Position numbers and translations under genes: made by a program. A stretch of DNA of 64,000 bases from Kordia antarctica (GTDB taxonomy: Bacteria; Bacteroidota; Bacteroidia; Flavobacteriales; Flavobacteriaceae): contig NZ_CP019288.1 in assembly GCF_009901525.1 (NCBI RefSeq), positions 3,997,501 through 4,061,500 of the forward strand, read 5' to 3'. Numbering within the stretch: position 1 is the first letter of the stretch; every line of letters begins with the position of its first letter. A model generated the notes under the pieces. It was not told the DNA's origin, did no database searches, and saw only the letters and a list, made by a program, of their open reading frames with translations. This document shows, one piece after another, positions 1-7,965 of this stretch.

Positions 1-115
1 TTCTGTACTCAGCTTTTGCTTGTTTTACCATTTCTGGAGTAACATTCTGTTCTTTTGAAAAACAGTATTCAAGATACAATTGAAGATTAGAAAAGTGCTG
101 TTTAGTCTGTTCCAT
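1..115 (-). CDS. Partial protein of unknown function, cut by the left edge
   Basis: An open frame starts at an ATG (complement of 113-115) and runs without a stop to the window edge, giving 38 residues that begin MEQTKQHFSNLQLYLEYC. The start overlaps the stop of the upstream gene as TAATG, typical of translational coupling, so this is the next gene of the transfer-type operon. The visible part is hydrophilic and probably helical. I do not recognise the family. A relaxase or mobilisation gene could lie here or further left, but nothing in these residues shows that. Confidence 0.6.
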   Translation of the reverse strand, partial: MEQTKQHFSNLQLYLEYCFSKEQNVTPEMVKQAKAEYR

Positions 116-882
116 TATCGTTCGTGATCTTGCTTTGGATTATTTTTATCCACCATCCTTTTTAGTGCTTCTATTCTTTGATGTGGTACGTGTTCGATAG
201 CTTTTTGAGTCATTTTCTTTATCGTTCTCATCTCTCGAAGAAGCGAAAACAAAGATGTTATCTTTTCAAATTGTGGCTCATCTTGATATCTGAGTTTCAC
301 CTCTGGATTATCAGGCAGACTAAAAGCAATTCCTTTCATATTATCTCCCATAGGAACATGAGCGGTAAAATTTCTATATAAATCATAGATGATTTTCTTT
401 TGTTTTTTCGTTTCTTGTTTAAACAAATTTTCATCATCAATATCATGGTGCTGTTTTAAATAATGAATAACACTTTCTCTACTAATGTCATCGACTTCTT
501 TTGGTGGAAGAATTATATCTTCGGAAAAAGAGGGCTGTTTTGTATCTTGATGAATATCACGCCTTAATTCATAGCTTTGGTTTAATCGATCAATAGCTAA
601 AAGGAGGCTAAGCGGAGTCTTGATATCCTCTAGAGATGTTGTTTCAGTTAGAAATAAGGATTCATTTTGCATTTTTTTTGAAAAGACTTTATATTCTCGA
701 TCATAGTCAAAACCTGTAAATTTTTTGATAGTAGTAAGTGCAAATACCTCTCTTTGTGATCTGTCCTCAAATACTGATTTCAAGTCATCTAAATGGGGAT
801 ATTTTTCATATAAGAAGCCAATAGTTTCTTTGTGCTTTTCGTAAACTTCTCGCCTTAATTTGTCTAAATTATTATCTTTCAT
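115..882 (-). CDS. Hypothetical protein of the transfer-type operon
   Basis: A 255-aa, charged, mostly helical soluble protein with no signal peptide or membrane segment. I recognise no domain. It lies downstream of the coupling-protein ATPase gene on the same strand and overlaps the next gene by one base (TAATG), so it is probably co-transcribed with the transfer genes. A mobilisation or transfer accessory role is inferred from position only. Confidence 0.65.
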   Translation of the reverse strand: MKDNNLDKLRREVYEKHKETIGFLYEKYPHLDDLKSVFEDRSQREVFALTTIKKFTGFDYDREYKVFSKKMQNESLFLTETTSLEDIKTPLSLLLAIDRLNQSYELRRDIHQDTKQPSFSEDIILPPKEVDDISRESVIHYLKQHHDIDDENLFKQETKKQKKIIYDLYRNFTAHVPMGDNMKGIAFSLPDNPEVKLRYQDEPQFEKITSLFSLLREMRTIKKMTQKAIEHVPHQRIEALKRMVDKNNPKQDHER

Positions 883-901
883 AGTATCGTTTTTATCGTT
901 C

Positions 902-961
902 TTAATTTTGTTGTAATACTTCAGCGAAGCGTTGTATGAGTTCTTTGGTTATGAGTTTCAT
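902..961 (-). pseudogene. 19-codon ORF resembling the start of a DUF2958 gene
   Basis: A short frame encodes MKLITKELIQRFAEVLQQN and then stops. It matches the first 19 residues of the complete DUF2958 protein at 21,709 (MKLINDELTKRFKEVGRQN) at 11 of 19 positions. No continuation of the family is visible downstream. It may be the 5' stub of a second, truncated DUF2958 copy left by rearrangement inside the element, or a short leader peptide. The match is short, so chance cannot be excluded. Confidence 0.35.
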
Positions 962-972
962 AATTTCGATGT

Positions 973-1335
973 TTAATGTTCACGTGTATATTCTTTTGTT
1001 AGTTGCTGTAATGCTTTGATTTCAGTCAATCGCTCTTTCTTTCGTTGCATACTGACTTTGACATGTTCAAAGTCTCGTATGGCATCTTGTTCTTCTCCAA
1101 TCTCTCTAAACTTTTTTCGCTGTGATTTCTTCTGAATCCTTTCAGTGGATTTATCCTTAATCACTTGTTCCGTTTTTTCAATAAGCGTGGAAAGTGACGT
1201 TTCCACATCTTCAATAATCTTAGAATAGTTACCGTTTTTAATATGTGTAGCCACTCGTTCTATTCCTCCAATGGATTTAGATATAACAGTTCGAGTTATC
1301 GCAAAAAAACGATTCATGTAGTTGCGCCACTTCAT
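973..1335 (-). CDS. Small coiled-coil protein downstream of the coupling ATPase
   Basis: A 120-aa basic protein. Its N-terminal 30 residues are amphipathic and the rest is a Lys/Glu-rich predicted coiled coil. The start codon overlaps the stop of the preceding ATPase gene as ATGA, so the two are translationally coupled. I do not recognise the family. A partner role for the ATPase, or DNA binding through the basic helices, is inference from coupling and composition only. Confidence 0.65.
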   Translation of the reverse strand: MKWRNYMNRFFAITRTVISKSIGGIERVATHIKNGNYSKIIEDVETSLSTLIEKTEQVIKDKSTERIQKKSQRKKFREIGEEQDAIRDFEHVKVSMQRKKERLTEIKALQQLTKEYTREH

Positions 1336-2795
1336 GACTCATTCTTGTTTTGTTGATACGCATCAAGTGGTAAGTATTGTGCTAGATAGTTCGCTGTCAG
1401 AGATGGTGTATCTTCCTCTAATAATTTGGTGTTGAGATACCGCATGTACTTACCAACCTTGTAAAAAGGCTTCACCTTACAATACAAGGGAAGCAGTCCA
1501 CCGTTAGGAATGACTATCACACGATCTTTGGGCATCGTTCTAATCTCACTACTACTCATCAGTGGTCGAGTACGCAACATCTTCTTTTCTTTATCCGCAT
1601 AGTATTCATATTCTCCAAGTGCCTTTGAAATCCGCTCACATTCGTCGTTTAATCCTGTCATATATACGCGACAGGCATTGTTAAGAATAGTTTTTGCATT
1701 GTACTCACCATAGCTTTGGTAGAGCTGATTTTCGCTCTGGAGGATTCCCAAGATGGAAAAGTACTTCCTAGCGTTGGAGATTACTTTTGAAAGGCTTGGA
1801 ATAGGAATGGAGGATAATTCATCAATAAGGAGATACAAATGATTGTCTGATGCTTTAGGAATTGATCGAAATAATTCAGTAAATAACTGTTCAAAAAACA
1901 AACCCAATAAAGGACTATAATATTCCATCTCTGCCGTTCCGCAATTTAGAAACAAGACAATCTTTTCCTTTGCCATGTTGGAGAAATCAAAAGTATCTAC
2001 TGATGTCAGATTGCATAAATTAGGGTCATTCCCAATGAATGATAAATTTCCAATAGCGGAACTAATAATACTGGCTTTGGTGTTATCACTATTTGAAATT
2101 AATGCTTTGAATTGTCGCCATTGTTTTTCGGTACTTTTCTCTGCAAACAATCCGCTTACCGCATCTTCATTTCCCGCCAAATTTTCAAGGAGATAATACA
2201 CGTTTGCGATATTCTGATAAACCTTTGAAGTATGTTCCAAAAGAAAACCAATTAACAGGCTGATTACTTCAATAGATTTTAATTGCCAATAATCTTTGGT
2301 TTCTTTACTGCTCTTAGTAACTAAGAGCGTAGCTACTTTGGCAATATCAGATGCATTTTGAATGCGATGCAATGGATTATAGTAAATAGAATGTTCAATA
2401 TCATTTGGATCAAAGCGATATACTTTATATCCTTTGCTGATAAAAAAATTCATTAGTTTTAGATTTTCTTTTGACGGATCGTTGATAATCATACTTGCAT
2501 CGATTCCGTTTTTAGATAGTGCAATATTCAAGGCACTGGGCACCAAACATACTGTGGATTTCCCCAGTCCTGTCGGTCCGAAGTATAAGAGATGTTCTTT
2601 TGATTTTTCAACACTTAAAAACTTTGTTCCTGTAACAGAAAGTCCGCCGTGGCGTGATGAGAGAAGGGAAGACTCGTTCCCAAACTCAGATGACAAGGAA
2701 TTATCTTTTTTGGTGATGCTGTCGATACCATCAAACAGGAAGCTAAAGCCTCCTGTGATGATATCGCTAATCGCATAGATTAGTAGCTGTATCAT
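1332..2795 (-). CDS. TraG/VirD4-type type IV coupling ATPase
   Basis: A 487-aa P-loop ATPase. Walker A is GPTGLGKST at residues 73-81 and Walker B is YLLIDE at 321-326, within the arrangement typical of conjugative coupling proteins (TraG/TraD/VirD4). A short hydrophobic N-terminus (residues 1-25) could be a membrane anchor. Proteins of this family dock the relaxase-bound strand at the transfer channel and power DNA export. It sits in an operon with a small membrane protein, a lipoprotein and a coiled-coil membrane protein, consistent with a transfer module. It is short for a VirD4 and keeps only a minimal N-terminal membrane region. A second ATPase of the wider HerA/VirD4 class lies at 18.5 kb. 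Confidence 0.85.
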   Translation of the reverse strand: MIQLLIYAISDIITGGFSFLFDGIDSITKKDNSLSSEFGNESSLLSSRHGGLSVTGTKFLSVEKSKEHLLYFGPTGLGKSTVCLVPSALNIALSKNGIDASMIINDPSKENLKLMNFFISKGYKVYRFDPNDIEHSIYYNPLHRIQNASDIAKVATLLVTKSSKETKDYWQLKSIEVISLLIGFLLEHTSKVYQNIANVYYLLENLAGNEDAVSGLFAEKSTEKQWRQFKALISNSDNTKASIISSAIGNLSFIGNDPNLCNLTSVDTFDFSNMAKEKIVLFLNCGTAEMEYYSPLLGLFFEQLFTELFRSIPKASDNHLYLLIDELSSIPIPSLSKVISNARKYFSILGILQSENQLYQSYGEYNAKTILNNACRVYMTGLNDECERISKALGEYEYYADKEKKMLRTRPLMSSSEIRTMPKDRVIVIPNGGLLPLYCKVKPFYKVGKYMRYLNTKLLEEDTPSLTANYLAQYLPLDAYQQNKNES

Positions 2796-2808
2796 AGTTG
2801 TAATTTTA

Positions 2809-2958
2809 TTAATTCAATATTTTTTCAAAGAGCTTACTGAAAAAGCCACTTACGGCTTCAATCAGTTTACTTGCGATAAACATCGCAAGGAGGAGCAGTT
2901 TCCACATGGCTTTGACAATACTTCCAAGTGCGCTAAAGAGTATATGTCCTTTATTCAT
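2809..2958 (-). CDS. Small membrane protein (49 aa) of the transfer-type operon
   Basis: The frame starts at ATG (complement of 2956-2958), overlaps the end of the upstream lipoprotein gene by 8 nt, and encodes a 49-aa protein. One hydrophobic segment (WKLLLLAMFIASKLIEAVSG, residues 19-38) is followed by a basic amphipathic tail. It lies in the space between the lipoprotein and the coupling ATPase. The overlap, the strand and the clean hydrophobic helix support a real gene. A membrane subunit for the neighbouring short-anchored ATPase is a reasonable but untested idea. Confidence 0.65.
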   Translation of the reverse strand: MNKGHILFSALGSIVKAMWKLLLLAMFIASKLIEAVSGFFSKLFEKILN

Positions 2959-3667
2959 GGCTAGATGTTATGTTGTTGTCCATGCCGATGCGTATCTTCA
3001 ATCCCGTATCTTTAAACACAGACTTATATATTTTACAGAAATCCGAAAAGAGTTGATTCTCTAGAGTGCTCGTAGGATAGTAGATTATGTATAACGTAAT
3101 ACCGCTATAATCATCCAATGTCAGGTGCGACTGAAACAAATCAACAATCGTATCATAATCCTTATCCATACTTCGCTTGTGTGAAGTACTGTAGCCGTTA
3201 TACAAGGGAGAATGCTCAACAAGGTCTGAATACAACAGAATAACTTTTTCGCTTGCCTGTGATTGTTGCATGGCTTTTAAGCGTTGAACAAGTGGAATAA
3301 AAATATGGGATTGCTTATATTCAAATTCCTTTGTTTGTTCTCGATGAAAGAGCGTATCAATAGTCGCAAAAAAGCTATCCATTTCTGTTTTACGCAAGAG
3401 CGTATTACCTAAAATAGAATAGGCAGGAAGCGACAAACTGCGTCGCTTGTTAATATCTGTGTTTCCAATGATTTGATAGGAGAACTCAATAGCCATGTTC
3501 ACGTTATGTTTTCCATCAAAAACGTAATGAAAATCGCCTATACTTGGCGCAGGAATAACAGCGTGTGTCTTATCAGCTAATACTGAAATAGAGGTGGATT
3601 GTGCTATTTCGTGCGTACACGAAAGAATAGCAAATCCAATACAGAAATATATGAATAGATGTTTCAT
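2951..3667 (-). CDS. Lipoprotein of the transfer-type operon
   Basis: A 238-aa protein starting MKHLFIYFCIGFAILSC, a signal peptide with a type II lipobox (ILSC), so the mature protein should be lipid-anchored. I chose this ATG because it overlaps the stop of the upstream gene as ATGA; a longer frame upstream gives no signal peptide. The mature part has alternating strand and helix segments, including VILLYSDLVEHSP, loosely reminiscent of a von Willebrand A fold, but I would not assign it firmly. It is followed by an 8-nt overlap with the 49-aa gene. Confidence 0.65.
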   Translation of the reverse strand: MKHLFIYFCIGFAILSCTHEIAQSTSISVLADKTHAVIPAPSIGDFHYVFDGKHNVNMAIEFSYQIIGNTDINKRRSLSLPAYSILGNTLLRKTEMDSFFATIDTLFHREQTKEFEYKQSHIFIPLVQRLKAMQQSQASEKVILLYSDLVEHSPLYNGYSTSHKRSMDKDYDTIVDLFQSHLTLDDYSGITLYIIYYPTSTLENQLFSDFCKIYKSVFKDTGLKIRIGMDNNITSSHE

Positions 3668-4791
3668 GATAAATAAGTGTTTTCGTTCATAGTTTGATAG
3701 TTTAATTTTAATGGTGGTAAATCTTCTTCGTCGGTAGAAAAGAGGAAGGCACATTTTCCGTTACTCAGTAGATGTAATTCACTTTTAAATTCGTGAAAAC
3801 ACGCAAGCATACGGGTTGTAATATCTTGTTCCTTTTGTTTACCGAGGAGTAACAGATTGTGGTAATCGAGCAATCGTAATCGTAGTTTTGGTTCCAAGGT
3901 GTTTTTCTCTGCGATATAGGCGTAACGTTTCTGTTCTAAATTTTCAATACTTTTAACGTCAGCTTGGTACTTACCGTATGCGTTTTTTACCGCCACACTT
4001 GGACGATATTCATATACTAGATATGTGGCAATTAAATAAGCAAAGAAGTTAATCAAGGTTGGAACGATTGGACTACCGCTGTATATACGTTCCATGTTGG
4101 GAAATAGTGCCAAGAGGTAGTCAACTCGCATAGAACTGAAAAGGTAGAAGATGACAAAAATCGGAATCGCCATTAGACAACCCGCCAAAGATTGTTTTTT
4201 CAAATTACCCTTACCAAACTGACGTATACATTTGTTGGATAGATGCGCCCAGTAGAAGACTACAATTCCTGAAATTACTGCTATTGAAATTGATGCTACG
4301 ATTCCACCACCTAGCATGTTGTAAATTTCCATATTCGCCAAGATTTCAAATCCTGCTAAAAAGTAAAGTATCCACAATACCATTTTCCAACGCTTAATAG
4401 TTGACTTGTACTGTTTGGCTTCCGAATCAAATCGTGCATTAAGAATGTTCAGAGCATCTTGGGTTTCATCAATCTTTCGATCAAGTTCCAGCGCTTCAGC
4501 TTTCATGTTGGCAATATCTGATCCGCCTTTGGCTTGGTGTAATGATCCGTTCAGTCGTTGGTCGGTGTAATCAACCAATTTTTGGAAATCTAATACGAGT
4601 CCTGTAATGTAATTACTAATACGAGCCGTTGGTGGAAGTTCGTTAAATTTCTGTACGCTTAATTTTTGTGCGTACTTTAAATACTTGTTTACATATTGGA
4701 TTTCTTTCTCCTCAATGTGTTTGGATAGTTCACGATCCACGATGGTCGTGATTTTAGCTGAGTCATCAGCTTTTTTGCTAAAGAGTTTCAT
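3664..4791 (-). CDS. Coiled-coil membrane protein, first gene of the transfer-type operon
   Basis: A 375-aa protein. Residues 1-130 are helical and charged, with a coiled coil around 85-130. Four hydrophobic stretches between about 135 and 265 predict a membrane domain, followed by another coiled coil (about 275-320) and a short globular tail. I recognise no family. It is the promoter-proximal gene of a tightly overlapping run of seven reading frames pointing to the left edge, so it is probably part of the envelope-spanning side of the transfer or secretion module. Confidence 0.6.
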   Translation of the reverse strand: MKLFSKKADDSAKITTIVDRELSKHIEEKEIQYVNKYLKYAQKLSVQKFNELPPTARISNYITGLVLDFQKLVDYTDQRLNGSLHQAKGGSDIANMKAEALELDRKIDETQDALNILNARFDSEAKQYKSTIKRWKMVLWILYFLAGFEILANMEIYNMLGGGIVASISIAVISGIVVFYWAHLSNKCIRQFGKGNLKKQSLAGCLMAIPIFVIFYLFSSMRVDYLLALFPNMERIYSGSPIVPTLINFFAYLIATYLVYEYRPSVAVKNAYGKYQADVKSIENLEQKRYAYIAEKNTLEPKLRLRLLDYHNLLLLGKQKEQDITTRMLACFHEFKSELHLLSNGKCAFLFSTDEEDLPPLKLNYQTMNENTYLS

Positions 4792-5153
4792 GACTTTGAA
4801 AAAATTAGTTAATAATTGATTTTTTCAAAACCACTTTGAAGGGTTGACTTACGTATCTAAATTTGATACAGTTTTAATGATTCGGCTGGAAGGTAGGATC
4901 TTCAACTGAATAAATTGTCAGGATGTCAAAGTTTGGTTTTGGTATCTCTGGCGTATTCCACCTTACGTAATGTTTGGTGGTTTTTTACATTACATTTATT
5001 AAGTAATGCTAACGCTTTTGATGTCACGAAGAACATGAAAAGTATTAGTGGAGTAACTCTTTATCCAATGTATACAGGATTTATCTAAGATATTTTATAG
5101 ATAAACAGGATAATCTTTTTTTTGTATATTTAGCTTTCATATTAGGTAAGAAA
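4792..5153. other. Intergenic region with hairpin and a start-less ORF remnant
   Basis: This gap separates the leftward operon from a rightward gene, so it should hold divergent promoters. It contains a hairpin CCACC/GGTGG at 4,958-4,980 followed by six T on the + strand, which looks like an intrinsic terminator although no + strand gene precedes it. The perfect octamer palindrome TTACGTAA lies inside the loop. On the - strand, 4,874-4,984 is a 36-codon frame with protein-like composition but no plausible start codon, possibly a gene remnant. Nothing else stands out. Confidence 0.4.
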
Positions 5154-6524
5154 ATGAATTCGAAAATATTAGTTGTACATAAAGAACATTTGAAGAAATT
5201 AGTTGATATTGATGGCGTAACAAGTGATGCTATATATGTCAAATTATTGTACAGACTAAAAGAGTGTAAACAAATTATCGATAGCTTGGAAAATAAAATT
5301 CCAACTAACTACAGACCATACCCAACACGAAATAATCTTCAAAAAGGATACTTAGAAATAAAAAACTTGGTGAGTATTTTTTGTTTGTATTTACTTGATT
5401 ATAAAGACGAAAAATTGCCTAAAATCGATAATCAATTTGATTATACCTTAGAGGGTCTACAGAAAATTTTGGCTCACCTTGATAAAAAGCAACTCAAAGC
5501 TATTGATAATAAGATACATTGTAGAAAAGGATTTAATGAGTTATTAGAAGCGTTAACAAAAAACGATCACCCTTTTGGTTTAATTTCTATCGATGGGAAC
5601 TGGAATATTATTGGAGAAAAATGTGAACCTATTGAAAAAATAGAAGACTACATTAATAGTTTGGATAGTCCTCTTGATGATGAGATAACGCCTTCACAAA
5701 ATAATTCTTGGATAAGAAACATCAAAAGCTTCTATCGTAAGCATGATCTTAAATTAGGATGGTTATTTAGTTTAATCTTTTCTTGGATACCATACATATC
5801 AATACCAATTCTTTCGATAGGTTTTTATAAAGCCTTCAAAAAGAAGATTTCTAAAAAAATGAAATACACAAGTTATATACTTTACTCACTAATATTTTTA
5901 CTGACGATTGGATACCAACAATATCTAGGTTATGAACATGTAAAATTTCATAATAATAACCTGCAAAAAGGGTATGAACTTGTTAAAGATATAAAAAGCG
6001 GTACGTTCAATGTAGATCCTTCGGGTAGGAAAATAGGTTTTATGACGATTGGAGAAGGAAAAGTAAGCGTAGATTCAATAGTTGATCTTATTGTTTTACC
6101 TGATTTGAAATACAGAGAGAAGTTTTATTTCACTATTTTCTTAGACTTTCACAATAATGGAATCTTGCCGATCAATAATGTAGGAGCGAGAATTTTTCAT
6201 CAAAGAATAAATAATGACTTGTACTTAACAGGAAGACTCTCTGGAGACTTTACAAACACTATATCTGATGTGTCGGAAATTCATAATGTGCCTAAGGAAT
6301 ATCAAATTGGTTTTGACGATGCTATAATAAGGAATACTCAAGGTGCTACAAATTTTGAAAGGTGTGCAGGAAGTAATTACGAATTACCTATAAATATAGA
6401 TATCATGCATAAGATGATTATGTTGCCTAATCTTGGAATAAAAGAAAATGGTTGGTGTGATCAAGGTACCGTTCTTGTATCTTTATTTATTGAGAATATT
6501 TCAACTGATACTATACAAAATTAG
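5154..6524 (+). CDS. Hypothetical membrane protein in AT-rich cargo
   Basis: A 456-aa protein. Residues 1-185 look like a cytoplasmic helical domain. Two hydrophobic hairpin segments (about 203-230 and 240-257) are followed by a roughly 190-aa domain that would lie on the far side of the membrane and ends with a conserved-looking Cys pair region. I recognise no family. The gene is very AT-rich, like the others up to 13.6 kb and unlike the backbone of the element, which suggests separately acquired cargo. An envelope sensor or effector is one possibility, but no sequence motif supports it. Confidence 0.6.
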   Translation: MNSKILVVHKEHLKKLVDIDGVTSDAIYVKLLYRLKECKQIIDSLENKIPTNYRPYPTRNNLQKGYLEIKNLVSIFCLYLLDYKDEKLPKIDNQFDYTLEGLQKILAHLDKKQLKAIDNKIHCRKGFNELLEALTKNDHPFGLISIDGNWNIIGEKCEPIEKIEDYINSLDSPLDDEITPSQNNSWIRNIKSFYRKHDLKLGWLFSLIFSWIPYISIPILSIGFYKAFKKKISKKMKYTSYILYSLIFLLTIGYQQYLGYEHVKFHNNNLQKGYELVKDIKSGTFNVDPSGRKIGFMTIGEGKVSVDSIVDLIVLPDLKYREKFYFTIFLDFHNNGILPINNVGARIFHQRINNDLYLTGRLSGDFTNTISDVSEIHNVPKEYQIGFDDAIIRNTQGATNFERCAGSNYELPINIDIMHKMIMLPNLGIKENGWCDQGTVLVSLFIENISTDTIQN

Positions 6525-6623
6525 TTAAATAATTATGTAAAAAAATACTAACGATCAAAATTCAGAAGCCATGAATTAAAATGCCAATAAATTTGTCATA
6601 AGTTTAATTTAAAAATCAATATC

Positions 6624-6743
6624 ATGGCAAAGAAAACAACACCAAATGCCCCAAGTACAACGGGCAAGCCTTCAGGAAAAGGAAGAGGAAACAATCCTCC
6701 AAGACCAGGAAAAACGGCTCCTCCAGCTCCGAAGAAAAAGTAA
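6624..6743 (+). CDS. Pro/Lys-rich disordered microprotein (39 aa)
   Basis: The frame begins MAKKTTPNAPSTTGKPSG and ends PAPKKK. Composition is almost entirely Lys, Pro, Gly, Thr, Asn and Ala with no hydrophobic core, so it should be disordered and highly basic. It has higher GC than the surrounding DNA, a clean ATG and stop, and is followed at once by a 10-bp hairpin. Those points favour a real gene over chance. A nucleic-acid-binding or ribosome-associated role would fit the charge but is not shown. Confidence 0.55.
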   Translation: MAKKTTPNAPSTTGKPSGKGRGNNPPRPGKTAPPAPKKK

Positions 6744-6749
6744 AAACTA

Positions 6750-6778
6750 TTCTGCACTATTCAATGAGTAGTGCAGAA
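6750..6778 (+). terminator. 10-bp perfect hairpin after the microprotein gene
   Basis: Arms TTCTGCACTA (6,750-6,759) and TAGTGCAGAA (6,769-6,778) are perfectly complementary around a 9-nt loop. It lies 6 nt after the microprotein stop. There is no good T tract after it, so it may be an attenuator or an mRNA-stability element rather than a classic terminator. The loop contains an in-frame ATG for the next gene. Confidence 0.5.
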
Positions 6779-6787
6779 TCTAAATTT

Positions 6788-7432
6788 ATGGAACTAGAAA
6801 AATTTAATCAAAGAGGACCTTCTTTAGGATTTATCATTGGTTGCTTGATGGGATATAATTTTCATTCTTTCAAGCGATTTTTAATTTATATATTTCATTA
6901 TTGCAATTTTCTCGATTTAAAGAAAAAAGAGGCAAATCAATATACTGATGAAGAGATCATTGATATTTTAACATTGATTCATAGCGAGAAGATTGATAAG
7001 AAAGTTCTATACTCTTTAACCAAGTTATCAAAAAACACATTTAATAAACATTACAAGGAACTCTTTCAAGAGAATGGTTTTAAAGGAAAAAGAAAATTCA
7101 CACTTTACGAAATATATACTATTTTAAATGAATGGCAGGGAGAAGGAACTTGGTCTACACTTAAATCAATAAAAAAACAACAAATTGCTGATGTAATTAA
7201 TTTGGGGAACTTAAAGAGCCTTGCGGAAGAGTTTACTCTTATTGATTGTAATTATAAGAATAAAGATAAACTTTCACCCAAAGAAGTTAAACAGTATTTA
7301 AAACACATCGATTTTGATCAATCAGAAAAAGAAGAGAATCTACTTCAGTATAAAGACTTTCATAAACGGACACTCTGGGTTTTTGGACTTACAATAATAT
7401 TTAAGGTATTGGAAAAGAGCGGTAAATTATAA
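6788..7432 (+). CDS. Hypothetical protein with an HTH-like segment
   Basis: A 214-aa protein. An alternative ATG at 6,764 sits inside the loop of a 10-bp hairpin, so I prefer the ATG at 6,788. Residues about 75-105 (in the segment SLTKLSKNTFNKHYKELF) read like a helix-turn-helix, and the C-terminus has a possible hydrophobic helix. I recognise no family. It belongs to the AT-rich cargo block and follows the microprotein on the same strand. Confidence 0.5.
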   Translation: MELEKFNQRGPSLGFIIGCLMGYNFHSFKRFLIYIFHYCNFLDLKKKEANQYTDEEIIDILTLIHSEKIDKKVLYSLTKLSKNTFNKHYKELFQENGFKGKRKFTLYEIYTILNEWQGEGTWSTLKSIKKQQIADVINLGNLKSLAEEFTLIDCNYKNKDKLSPKEVKQYLKHIDFDQSEKEENLLQYKDFHKRTLWVFGLTIIFKVLEKSGKL

Positions 7433-7965
7433 AAATTTCCAATAATTGATTTTATAAAAACAGGTATGAGGATTGAAATGAGTTTAGATATTTTATTTAG
7501 AAAATATTTTAGTGCTAAAAAAGTATATATAGTTTATGAGATACATGCCAAATGTTATCATAGTTAATAGACAATCATTCTATATTCTCGCTTATTGATT
7601 TGAAACTAACTAATGCACTTTCAATATTTTCAATTATTTAATCAAGTAAAGTTTCTTGCTCTGGAAGATTTTCTAAATCAATCATATAACAACTTTTTAT
7701 TCTGAAATAAATGAAGCAATTTAAAATCGTGTAATTGATCATAAAAATATTTATTTATATGAGATGAGGTTTCCCGTAAAAATTTTTAAAAAACATTGAT
7801 TAATTTAATTGTCTATAGTTTAAAACTCTTAATAATTAAGAAAATAATCTTTTTGTTGTTATGCTCTTTTTTTTGTTTATCCACGTTTTTCTCAGGTAAA
7901 AATTGGGTTCAAAGAAAGAGCTAGTTAGCAATACTTTTAAATAAATATTTTATACAAATTTAAAA
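7433..7965. other. 533-nt AT-rich intergenic region without a convincing gene
   Basis: The only frames are short: for example 33 codons at 7,466-7,567 starting MRIEMSLDILF, with no supporting signal. The region lies just upstream of the caspase-like operon and should hold its promoter. I can see no clear consensus box or hairpin in it. Confidence 0.35.

Noticed and set aside
7466-7567. 33-codon frame in the gap before the caspase operon
   Set aside because: No signal, no composition bias and no conserved pattern; expected by chance in AT-rich DNA.
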